A DNA stretch of 64,000 nucleotides. It comes from Hyphomicrobiales bacterium (GTDB lineage Bacteria > Pseudomonadota > Alphaproteobacteria > Rhizobiales > Xanthobacteraceae). The notes under the pieces are model-generated. The model did no database searches. It saw only the letters and a list, made by a program, of their open reading frames with translations, and was not told where the DNA came from. Positions 52,674 through 60,261 of this stretch are shown piece by piece. The stretch lies in the NCBI GenBank assembly GCA_016185205.1, contig JACPOA010000064.1:1-64000 (forward strand), given 5' to 3'. A program made the position numbers and the translations under genes. Within the stretch, counting starts at the first letter, position 1. Each line of letters begins with the position of its first letter.

Positions 52674-54038
52674 GTGAGTGACCAGGTCAAATTTGTCTTG
52701 GACGAAACCCATATTCCGAAGACTTGGTACAATTTGACGGCCGACCTGCCGAAGCCGCCGCCGCCCGTCCTGCATCCGGGCACCAAGCAGCCGGTCGGCC
52801 CCGCCGACCTCGAGCCGCTGTTTCCGATGGAATTGATCATGCAGGAGGTCACGGGCGAGCGTTACATCGACATTCCGCAACCGATCCGCGACGTCTACCG
52901 GATGTGGCGGCCCTCGCCCCTGATCCGCGCGCGCCGCCTCGAACAAAAGCTCGGCACGCCGGCCAAGATCTACTTCAAGTACGAAGGCGTGTCGCCGGCC
53001 GGCTCGCACAAGCCCAACACCGCGGTGGCGCAGGCTTGGTACAACCAGCAGGCGGGGATCAAGCGGCTCAGCACGGAAACCGGAGCGGGGCAGTGGGGGT
53101 CCTCGCTCGCCTTCGCCGGCAGCCTGTTCGGCATCGACGTGACGGTGTTCCAGGTGCGCGTGTCCTACGACCAGAAGCCCTACCGGCGCGCGCTGATGGA
53201 GACCTACGGCGCGCGTTGCATCGCGTCGCCCTCGAACGAGACCGACTCGGGTCGCGCCATCCTGAAGCAGCATCCGGACAGTCCCGGCTCGCTCGGCATC
53301 GCCATTTCCGAGGCGGTGGAGGTGGCGGCCAAGGACCCGGCGGTGAAGTATTCGCTCGGCTCCGTGCTCAATCACGTGCTGCTGCACCAGACCATCGTCG
53401 GGCAGGAAACGATCGAGCAGTTCGCGATGGCGGGCGACGATCCCGACATCATCATCGCTTGCGCCGGCGGCGGCTCGAACTTCGCCGGTCTTGCCTTCCC
53501 GTTCCTCGGGTTGCAGCTGCGCGGCGGACGCAAGCGCCGCATCATTGCGGTCGAGCCGGCGGCCTGCCCGTCGCTCACGCGCGGCAAGTATGCCTATGAT
53601 TTCGGCGACACGGCGCACCTGACGCCGCTGGTCAAGATGCACACGCTGGGCTCGACCTTCATCCCGCCCGGCTTCCATGCCGGCGGCTTGCGCTATCACG
53701 GCATGTCGCCGCTGGTCTCGCACGCCAAAGAGCTCGGCCTGATCGAGGCACGCGCCTACCATCAGACGACTTGTTTCGAAGCCGGCGTCGAGTTCGCGCG
53801 TTGCGAGGGCATCGTGCCGGCGCCGGAGGCCAATCACGCGGTGCGCTGCGCCATCGACGAGGCGCTGCGCTGCAAGAAGGAAGGCAAGGCGGAGACGATC
53901 GTCTTCAACCTCTCCGGCCACGGCCATTTCGACATGCAGGCCTACATCAACTACTTCGAAGGCAAACTCGTCGACCAGAACTACGACGAGAAGGAACTGG
54001 CCATGGCGCTCGCCGGTCTGCCGAGCGTGGCGGCGTAA
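52674..54038 (+). CDS. TrpB2-type tryptophan synthase beta-like PLP enzyme
   Basis: A 454-residue PLP enzyme of the TrpB2 class. The PLP lysine is Lys113 in Gly-Ser-His-Lys-Pro-Asn-Thr-Ala, and the catalytic Glu is Glu135 in Glu-Thr-Gly-Ala-Gly-Gln-Trp-Gly. The phosphate loop Gly-Gly-Gly-Ser-Asn and the C-terminal Ser-Gly-His-Gly-His-Phe-Asp are present. The TrpB2-specific long N-terminus (about 1-75) is there. TrpB2 enzymes act without TrpA and may use free indole or other nucleophiles. Start GTG 52674 with AAGGGAGAG upstream. No trp gene is near; the neighbours are importers and a nitrilase-fold gene, so a catabolic or salvage role is suggested. Confidence 0.9.
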   Translation: MSDQVKFVLDETHIPKTWYNLTADLPKPPPPVLHPGTKQPVGPADLEPLFPMELIMQEVTGERYIDIPQPIRDVYRMWRPSPLIRARRLEQKLGTPAKIYFKYEGVSPAGSHKPNTAVAQAWYNQQAGIKRLSTETGAGQWGSSLAFAGSLFGIDVTVFQVRVSYDQKPYRRALMETYGARCIASPSNETDSGRAILKQHPDSPGSLGIAISEAVEVAAKDPAVKYSLGSVLNHVLLHQTIVGQETIEQFAMAGDDPDIIIACAGGGSNFAGLAFPFLGLQLRGGRKRRIIAVEPAACPSLTRGKYAYDFGDTAHLTPLVKMHTLGSTFIPPGFHAGGLRYHGMSPLVSHAKELGLIEARAYHQTTCFEAGVEFARCEGIVPAPEANHAVRCAIDEALRCKKEGKAETIVFNLSGHGHFDMQAYINYFEGKLVDQNYDEKELAMALAGLPSVAA

Positions 54039-54048
54039 GGGGCGCATC

Positions 54049-55116
54049 ATGATCGAGCCCTACAACGCCGTCGGCCTGATCCCGAGTTTCTGGGGCATTC
54101 GCCGGCGCGAGGAGATCAAGCACAATATCGAGCATCTCAAGGGCCTGACCAAGGCGGCGTTCTGGCTGTCCAATCTCGACATTCCGGTGCGCCTGCTGGC
54201 GATCCCCGAGGGCGCGCTGATGGGCTTCAACGACGAAGTGCTGGATGTCGATCATGCCGACTATGCCCGCACCTGCTGTATCGATATTCCCGGTCCGGAG
54301 ACCGATGAGATCGGCAAGTTGGCGCGGCAATGGAACGTCTACATCATGGCGCAGGCCAAGGCGCGCCATCCCGATTGGAAGAACCGGTTTTTCAACATCG
54401 GCTTCATCGTCGATCCGGACGGCAAGATCATCCTGCAGCACTACAAGATCTCGGCGCTGCTGCCGGTCGAGCGCTCGGTGTCGCCGCATGATGTCTATGA
54501 CTGGTGGATCGAGAAATACGGCCGCACGCTGCAGGCGTTCTGGCCGGTGGTCGATACCAAGATCGGCCGGCTCGGCATCATGATGGCGATGGAGGGCAAT
54601 TATCCGGAGAACGGCCGCGGTCTGGCCATGAACGGCGCCGAAGTGGTGTACCGCGCCTCGATGCCGGCGCCGTTCACGGAAAACGACATCTTCGAGATAT
54701 CCAATCGCGCCCGCGCGCTTGAAAACAACATGTATGTCGTGGCGCCGAATATCGGCAGCTATCACCTCGATATCGATCATCCGGTCGGCATCGATGCCGG
54801 CGGCGGCCAGTCGATGATCGTCGATTATCGCGGCCAGCTGGTCGGCAAGCAGCGCGACACCAACGGCTCGACCTTCGTCGCCGGCGTCATCAATATCGAG
54901 GCCTTGCGCCATCACCGCGCGTCGTCGCAGGTCACCAACTGGATGAAGGATGTGCGGTCGGAACTGGCGCAAATCATCTACGAGAAACCGATCTATCCGA
55001 AGAACCGCTACATGAAGAAGCTGCCGCCGAAACACGCCGACTATAAGCGCGACGTGATCGACAAGCAGGTCGCCATGATGCAGAAGCGGAAGATCTGGAA
55101 GAAGCCGTCGGCCTGA
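54049..55116 (+). CDS. Nitrilase-superfamily protein lacking the catalytic cysteine
   Basis: A 355-residue carbon-nitrogen hydrolase fold most like aliphatic amidase/formamidase. Three members of the Glu-Lys-Glu-Cys site are present: Glu54 (Ile-Pro-Glu-Gly), Lys133 (His-Tyr-Lys-Ile) and Glu141 (Leu-Pro-Val-Glu). The nucleophile position, normally Cys in Ile-Cys-Asp-Asp-Gly-Asn-Tyr-Pro-Glu, is Ala180 in Met-Met-Ala-Met-Glu-Gly-Asn-Tyr-Pro-Glu. The DNA codon is GCG, so this is not a sequencing slip of one base from TGC or TGT. It is 10 bp after trpB2 and probably in the same operon. It may be a pseudoenzyme or a binding or regulatory subunit. Confidence 0.85.
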   Translation: MIEPYNAVGLIPSFWGIRRREEIKHNIEHLKGLTKAAFWLSNLDIPVRLLAIPEGALMGFNDEVLDVDHADYARTCCIDIPGPETDEIGKLARQWNVYIMAQAKARHPDWKNRFFNIGFIVDPDGKIILQHYKISALLPVERSVSPHDVYDWWIEKYGRTLQAFWPVVDTKIGRLGIMMAMEGNYPENGRGLAMNGAEVVYRASMPAPFTENDIFEISNRARALENNMYVVAPNIGSYHLDIDHPVGIDAGGGQSMIVDYRGQLVGKQRDTNGSTFVAGVINIEALRHHRASSQVTNWMKDVRSELAQIIYEKPIYPKNRYMKKLPPKHADYKRDVIDKQVAMMQKRKIWKKPSA

Positions 55117-55122
55117 CGCGCG

Positions 55123-55890
55123 TTACGCGCCGTTCTCCGCTGCCGCTCGCCGCGCATCGCGGCGGGCTTTGCGGGCATCGCCGCCCGCATTGGTGACGCC
55201 GACATAGGTTTCCAGCAGCGCCGGGTTGGCCTTGAGCTCGGCGCTGTCGCCCTCGTGCACGATGCTGCCACGTTCGAGGATGATAGCGCGGTCGGTGACG
55301 CCCAGGATCTTGTGCGCGTTCTGCTCCACCAGGATCACCGAGAGCTTTTCCTCGCGGATGATCTTGCGCAGGACGATCAGCAGTTCCTCGATGATGATCG
55401 GCGCCAGCCCTTCCAGTGGCTCGTCGAGCAACATGATGCGCGGATTGAGGATGAGCGCGCGGGCCACCGCCAGCATCTGCTGCTCGCCGCCGGACAGTTG
55501 ATGGCCGAGATTGCGGCGGCGTTCGGCCAGGCGCGGAAACACCTCATAGACCTTGTCGAGCGTCCACCTTCCCGGCCGCTCGATCGCGGTCATGTTTTCC
55601 TCGACCGTAAGTGAGCGGAAAATATTGCGTTCCTGCGGCACCCAGCCGATACCGGCATGCGCGCGCTGGTCCGGGCGCAGCCCGGTGATGTCGTGGCCGT
55701 CGAGACCGATGCTGCCGCCGATATGGGTGGTCACGCCGACAATCGTATTGACCAGCGTGGTCTTTCCCATGCCGTTGCGGCCAAGCAACGCCAGCGCCTG
55801 GCCTTCGGCGACCTTGAAGCTGACGTCCTTGAGTACGACCGCCTCGCCATAGCCGGCGGTCAAGCGTTCGACATTCAGGATGTCAGGCAT
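55123..55890 (-). CDS. ABC transporter ATP-binding protein, LivF type (Liv operon 4)
   Basis: A 255-residue ATPase. Walker A is Gly-Arg-Asn-Gly-Met-Gly-Lys-Thr-Thr, the signature is Leu-Ser-Gly-Gly-Glu-Gln, Walker B is Ile-Met-Leu-Leu-Asp-Glu-Pro, and the switch is Val-Glu-Gln-Asn. A basic alanine/arginine-rich tail of about 20 residues ends the protein. Start ATG 55890 overlaps livG by 8 bp. Convergent with the nitrilase-fold gene, 6 bp apart. Confidence 0.92.
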   Translation of the reverse strand: MPDILNVERLTAGYGEAVVLKDVSFKVAEGQALALLGRNGMGKTTLVNTIVGVTTHIGGSIGLDGHDITGLRPDQRAHAGIGWVPQERNIFRSLTVEENMTAIERPGRWTLDKVYEVFPRLAERRRNLGHQLSGGEQQMLAVARALILNPRIMLLDEPLEGLAPIIIEELLIVLRKIIREEKLSVILVEQNAHKILGVTDRAIILERGSIVHEGDSAELKANPALLETYVGVTNAGGDARKARRDARRAAAENGA

Positions 55891-56638
55891 CGACCGGCTC
55901 CTCGCCGAGATAGACGGCCTTGACTCTGGCGTCGCGGGCAACCTCTTCGGGAGTGCCCTCGACGAACAGAGCGCCATTGACCAGCACGGAAATGCGGTCG
56001 GCGAACGAGAACACGATGTCCATGTCGTGCTCGATCAGCAGCACGGTGACGTCGTCGGGCAGGGCGGCAACGGCGGACAGGATTTCGTGCCGCTCGTCTT
56101 CCGGCACGCCGGCCGCCGGCTCGTCGAGCAACAGCACGCGCGGCCGGCAGGCGATCGCGACCGCGATCTCCAGCAGCCGCTGCTTGCCATAGGGCAGCAC
56201 CGCGGTGCGTTCCTCGATGACATCGGTGAGGTGAAAACGCTCGAGGATTCCGACGGATTCGGACACCAGGTCCGGCCGGCTGCCGACGATGCGCCACCAG
56301 TCGAGGCCTTGGCCGCGCCGTTCGGAGACCGCCAGACCGATGGTCTCCAGCGGCGTCAGGTCGCCGAACAACTGGTTGATCTGGAAGGTGCGGACAATCC
56401 CGAGCCGCACCCGCTTGTGGGTGGGAACGTCGCTGATGTCCTCGCCGTCGAGCAGGATGCGTCCGCCGCTCGGCTTCATCACGCCGGTGAGCAGATTGAT
56501 CAAGGTGGTCTTGCCCGCGCCATTCGGTCCGATCAAGGCGTGGCGGGCGCCCTTTTCGATGCGCAACGAAACATCGTTGGTGGCGATGATGCCGGTGAAC
56601 CGCTTCGCCAGATTGATCGTTTCCAGCACCACGGTCAT
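55883..56638 (-). CDS. ABC transporter ATP-binding protein, LivG type (Liv operon 4)
   Basis: A 251-residue ATPase. Walker A is Gly-Pro-Asn-Gly-Ala-Gly-Lys-Thr-Thr, Walker B is Val-Leu-Leu-Leu-Asp-Glu-Pro-Ala-Ala-Gly, and the switch is Ile-Glu-His-Asp-Met. The signature region Leu-Pro-Tyr-Gly-Lys-Gln is degenerate, as in the LivG of operon 1. Start ATG 56638 overlaps the LivM stop (ATGA). Confidence 0.92.
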   Translation of the reverse strand: MTVVLETINLAKRFTGIIATNDVSLRIEKGARHALIGPNGAGKTTLINLLTGVMKPSGGRILLDGEDISDVPTHKRVRLGIVRTFQINQLFGDLTPLETIGLAVSERRGQGLDWWRIVGSRPDLVSESVGILERFHLTDVIEERTAVLPYGKQRLLEIAVAIACRPRVLLLDEPAAGVPEDERHEILSAVAALPDDVTVLLIEHDMDIVFSFADRISVLVNGALFVEGTPEEVARDARVKAVYLGEEPVDA

Positions 56639-57684
56639 GGCTTTTGACCTTCGTTCGACGCGGCCGCCGCGCGCCGCGCAGCGCGCCAATCTAGGCGCGC
56701 GGCAAGCCGGCGGAACGGCGTCGTCCACGTCGTGATGCGGTCGCGGCCGACCAGAACGATCACCACAAGCACGAGACCGATCCAGAACGGCCAATATTGC
56801 GGGGTGAGCGCCGACAGATAGTCCTGCATCACCTTGAAGATGATGGCGCCGATCATGCCGCCGTAGAGATAACCGGCGCCGCCGATGATCAGCACCAGCA
56901 GCAGGTCGGCCGAGCGATCGAACGAGAACATTTCAAGCGACGCGAACGCCGTGGTCTGCGCCAGCAGTGCGCCGGCGATACCGGCATAGCCGGCCGCGAT
57001 CGTGTAGATCGCAACCAGGCGGGCATCGACCGATATCCCGATCGCCGACGACCGCAGCGGATTGCCTTTCACCGACATCAACGACAGGCCGAAGGGCGAG
57101 TTCACCAGGCGGCGGGCAATCAGGAACAGGATGAACAGCACCGTCACGCTATAGGCATAGCCGGTGTGACCGAACATATCGAAACGGAACGTCCCGAATA
57201 GCGGCTGAATGATCGCGCCCTGCAGTCCGTCGGCGCCGCCGGTGAGCCAGCCGTAGCGGTTGGCCAATTCGCGCAGCAGCAGCGCCACCCCGAGCGTCAC
57301 CATCAGCCGCGTCAGGTCGGAGCCGCGCAGTACCAGGAAGCTGGTGACGAAACCGAGCGCCATTGCGCCGACACCGGCGATCAGCAAAGCCAGCACCGGC
57401 TCGTTGACGATTTCGTATTTGGCCAGCAGCGCGGCGATGTAGCCGCCGAAGCCGAAAAACGCGGCATGGCCAAGCGAGATGATGCCGGCGTAGCCGAGGA
57501 TCAGATCGAGCGACAGCGCGAACAGTGCGAGCCAGGCAATCTCGGTGAGGATGAGATGGCGCTCCGGCATCAGCCAGATCGCGGCAAACGCGACGATCCA
57601 GAACACGAATTCGAGCGGATGCCAGCGCGCGCGCGCGGACAGCCACTCGGTGGCGGCGAGGATGGTTGGGCGCGGGGGGATCAT
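56635..57684 (-). CDS. Branched-chain amino acid ABC transporter permease, LivM type (Liv operon 4)
   Basis: A 349-residue permease. The LivM motif is Gly-Tyr-Ala-Gly-Ile-Ile-Ser-Leu-Gly-His-Ala-Ala-Phe-Phe-Gly-Phe-Gly. The loop Gly-Gly-Ala-Gly-Tyr-Leu-Tyr-Gly-Gly-Met-Ile-Gly lies near the C-terminus, and a short Ala-rich tail follows. It starts 10 bp after livH and its stop overlaps the livG start. Confidence 0.92.
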   Translation of the reverse strand: MIPPRPTILAATEWLSARARWHPLEFVFWIVAFAAIWLMPERHLILTEIAWLALFALSLDLILGYAGIISLGHAAFFGFGGYIAALLAKYEIVNEPVLALLIAGVGAMALGFVTSFLVLRGSDLTRLMVTLGVALLLRELANRYGWLTGGADGLQGAIIQPLFGTFRFDMFGHTGYAYSVTVLFILFLIARRLVNSPFGLSLMSVKGNPLRSSAIGISVDARLVAIYTIAAGYAGIAGALLAQTTAFASLEMFSFDRSADLLLVLIIGGAGYLYGGMIGAIIFKVMQDYLSALTPQYWPFWIGLVLVVIVLVGRDRITTWTTPFRRLAARLDWRAARRAAAASNEGQKP

Positions 57685-57694
57685 GCTGGACGCC

Positions 57695-58555
57695 TCAGCG
57701 TGAAGAGGCGCGGGAGAACAGTCCCTGCGGCCGCCAGATCAGGACAACGATCATGATGGTATAGATGACGAAGGAACCGAGCGTGGGAACATAGTACTTG
57801 CCGGCGACGTCGCTGATGCCGAGCAAGAGCGAGGCAAGAAACGGGCCGGTGATGCTCGAGGTGCCGCCGACCGTCACCACGATCAGGAAGTAGATCATGA
57901 ATTTGAGCGGGAAGGTCGGGTCAAGACCCAGAATCTCGACGCCGAGCGCGCCGCCGAGGCCGGCGAGGCCCGACCCGAAGGCGAAGGTAAACGCGAATAT
58001 CCGATTAACGTTGATGCCGAGCCCGCGCGCGACGCGGCTGTCATCGACGGCGGCGCGCAGGCGGCTGCCAAAGCGCGTGCCGGCCAGGATGAATTGCAGT
58101 GCTATCGTCAGCAGCCCGCAAATGACGATGATCAGCAGCCGGTAGCGGCCGATGCCGACGCCGAAAAAGTTGAACTGGCCCTGCAAATAGTCCGGGACCT
58201 GCACGAAGACCTGGCTGGAGCCCATGACGTAGTCGAGCGCCGCCACCGACATGAAGACGAGGCCGATGGTGAACAACACCTGGTCGAGATGGGGCTTGCG
58301 GTAAACATGAACATAGAGCGTGCGCTCGAAGATAAATCCGATGACCGCGCTCGCCGCAAAGGCGAGCGGCAGGGAGGCGAAGAAGGGAAAGCCGAGCCAG
58401 TTGACCAGCACGACGGTGATGTAGCCGCCCGCCATGGCGAAGGAGCCATGCGCGAGATTGACGAAATTCATCAATCCGAGCGTCACCGCCAGTCCGGATG
58501 CGAGCACGAACAGCAGCATGCCGTAGGCAATTCCATCGAACAAAATGGTCAGCAT
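57695..58555 (-). CDS. Branched-chain amino acid ABC transporter permease, LivH type (Liv operon 4)
   Basis: A 286-residue permease. Motifs Asn-Phe-Val-Asn-Leu-Ala-His-Gly-Ser-Phe-Ala-Met-Ala-Gly-Gly and the loop Gly-Gly-Thr-Ser-Ser-Ile-Thr-Gly-Pro near the end are LivH-like. The gap to the binding-protein gene (about 130 bp) carries a strong hairpin. Confidence 0.92.
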   Translation of the reverse strand: MLTILFDGIAYGMLLFVLASGLAVTLGLMNFVNLAHGSFAMAGGYITVVLVNWLGFPFFASLPLAFAASAVIGFIFERTLYVHVYRKPHLDQVLFTIGLVFMSVAALDYVMGSSQVFVQVPDYLQGQFNFFGVGIGRYRLLIIVICGLLTIALQFILAGTRFGSRLRAAVDDSRVARGLGINVNRIFAFTFAFGSGLAGLGGALGVEILGLDPTFPLKFMIYFLIVVTVGGTSSITGPFLASLLLGISDVAGKYYVPTLGSFVIYTIMIVVLIWRPQGLFSRASSR

Positions 58556-58639
58556 GTCGGCATCGCGAAACGGCTCGTCCTCGGAGACAGGTGCTTGGGT
58601 TTAGAGTGCGGCGATCACCGACCGCCGCCGCTTAACAAA

Positions 58640-58668
58640 CGCGCGCGGCGACTCATCGCCGCCGCGCG
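58640..58668 (-). other. Intercistronic RNA hairpin, Liv operon 4
   Basis: GCGGCGA-CTCA-TCGCCGC is a perfect 7-bp stem with a 4-base loop. After one bulged C, five further G-C pairs extend it. It lies in the gap between the binding-protein gene (ends 58686) and livH (starts 58555). Same position as in the other three Liv operons. Confidence 0.65.
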
Positions 58669-58685
58669 CGGTAAGACTTATAGGT

Positions 58686-59864
58686 CTATTTCTTCGCCGC
58701 CGCCTTTACCGGATCCTTGACGGCTTCGAAGGTGGCAAACTCCACATTGTAGAGTTGGCCGTTCTTCTTCTCGACCTTACGCATGTAGATGTTCTGGATG
58801 ATATCGCGGGTCTCGGGATCGATCGAGATCGGCCCGCGCGGGCTTTCCCATGCCATCCCCTTCATCGCCGCGATCAGCGAGTCGCCGTCGGCCTTGCCGC
58901 CGGTCTTCTTGAGCGCCTCGTAGATGAGGTGCATGCCGTCATAGCCGCCAACCGACATGAAGTTCGGGCGGAAGTTGTTGGCTTTCTCGAAGGCGGCGAC
59001 ATAGGCCTTGTTCTTCGCGCTCGGGTGATCGGCCGAATGGAAGTGCGCGGTCACCGTTCCGATCGCGGCATCGCCCATGGTGGGAAGCAGATCGTCGTCG
59101 GTCACATCGCCCGGGCCGATCAGCTTGATGCCGGCCTTGTCGAGGCCGCGTTCGGCGAATTGCTTCATGAAGGTGCCGCCCTGGCCGGACGGGACGAAGA
59201 TGAAGATGGCGTCCGGCTTGGCGTCGGCGGCGCGTTGCAGGAACGGCGCGAAGTCCGGATTGGCGAGCGGAACCCTGATCGCCTCGATGACGTTACCGCC
59301 GGCTGCCTTGAAGCGTTCGGTGAACGACTTTTCCGCGTCGAAGCCCGGCGCATAGTCGGAGACGATGGTGACGACCTTCTTGATATTATTCTTCGCGGCC
59401 CAGTCGGCGACGATGACGCATGACTGCGGCACGGTGAAACTGGTGCGCACGATGTAGGGCGAACGCTCGGTGATGATCGAGGTGCCCGCCGCCATCACGA
59501 GCTGGACCACCTTGGCTTCGGTGGCGAGCGGGGCGACGACCAGCGCGGCCGGCGTGATTTCGAATCCGGCGATCACGCTGACCTTGTCGTTGACGATCAA
59601 TTCCTGCGACAGCCGCTTGGTGTTGTCGGGCACGCTGCCGGAATCGCGCAGGATGACCTGGATCTTCTTGCCGGCGACGGTGTCGCCGTGCTCCTTCATA
59701 TAAAGATCGACGGCGGCTTTGATCTGCTTGCCGGTCGAAGCCTGCTGCCCCGTCATGGCCACGACAAGGCCGATCTTGACGGTATCCTGCGCGAACGCGC
59801 CGCCCGCGGCGAACGTGCCGAGGGCGAGTGCGGCAATCGCGCCGGTCGCATATTTGAACAACAT
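58686..59864 (-). CDS. Branched-chain amino acid-type ABC transporter substrate-binding protein (Liv operon 4)
   Basis: A 392-residue binding protein. Signal peptide about 1-25 (Ala-Gly-Gly-Ala-Phe-Ala then Gln-Asp). The mature start is Thr-Val-Lys-Ile-Gly-Leu-Val-Val-Ala-Met-Thr-Gly-Gln-Gln. The ligand residues after the first strand differ from classical LivK, so the ligand may be an aromatic or aliphatic acid. It opens operon 4 and is divergent from the molybdoenzyme gene, 397 bp away. Confidence 0.9.
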   Translation of the reverse strand: MLFKYATGAIAALALGTFAAGGAFAQDTVKIGLVVAMTGQQASTGKQIKAAVDLYMKEHGDTVAGKKIQVILRDSGSVPDNTKRLSQELIVNDKVSVIAGFEITPAALVVAPLATEAKVVQLVMAAGTSIITERSPYIVRTSFTVPQSCVIVADWAAKNNIKKVVTIVSDYAPGFDAEKSFTERFKAAGGNVIEAIRVPLANPDFAPFLQRAADAKPDAIFIFVPSGQGGTFMKQFAERGLDKAGIKLIGPGDVTDDDLLPTMGDAAIGTVTAHFHSADHPSAKNKAYVAAFEKANNFRPNFMSVGGYDGMHLIYEALKKTGGKADGDSLIAAMKGMAWESPRGPISIDPETRDIIQNIYMRKVEKKNGQLYNVEFATFEAVKDPVKAAAKK

Positions 59865-60261
59865 TGGGTTTCCCTCCCGCTTAGCTGGTTTCGTTTTTTT
59901 GATTGCGCTGGCTTGTTTTAGCCGGCTGCAACCATGCGCTCATAATGGCCAGTACAATATCTTAGTAAGTCGGTTTGCTGGAGTCATCCGCGTTTATTGC
60001 AGCCGACGGCGCCGGCCTCGCGCATGCGAAGTCCGAGATGGCACTAGACCGCCTCCGGCGCAAATATTTCCTTGATCGAAGTCAAGCTAAAGTGGCGTGA
60101 AATGGGCCTATCTTGCACCGGTGGCGCTGCGGTGTCGGGCGGCCCACCGCCTGCGCCCAATAAGCGATCACGAAGCGCGAAATCTGAATAACCGTGGGCC
60201 CGCGCTATTTGTTACCATGGCTTGTAGCCTGCCCACTTCCGGCGCGACCGGGGCTTATCGC
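59865..60261. other. Divergent regulatory region between Liv operon 4 and the molybdoenzyme gene
   Basis: This 397-bp gap contains a perfect FNR/FixK-type box (60072-60085, listed separately), a T-run at 59894-59900 and a hairpin (GCTGGCT / AGCCGGC, 59907-59926) that would lie in the leader of the binding-protein mRNA. Upstream in-frame start codons for the molybdoenzyme exist (60097) but give no homology. Confidence 0.6.
60072..60085 (+). promoter_or_regulatory. FNR/FixK-type box (anaerobox)
   Basis: TTGATCGAAGTCAA has the exact TTGA-N6-TCAA arrangement bound by FNR/FixK/Dnr-type regulators. It lies 177 bp before the molybdoenzyme start and 207 bp before the binding-protein start. If the molybdoenzyme promoter is about 40 bp downstream of the box, low oxygen would activate the gene. 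Confidence 0.65.

Noticed and set aside
59894-59926. T-run and hairpin upstream of Liv operon 4 as a terminator
   Set aside because: The order of T-run and hairpin is wrong for a plus-strand terminator. On the minus strand it lies in the leader of the binding-protein gene, and nothing supports attenuation.
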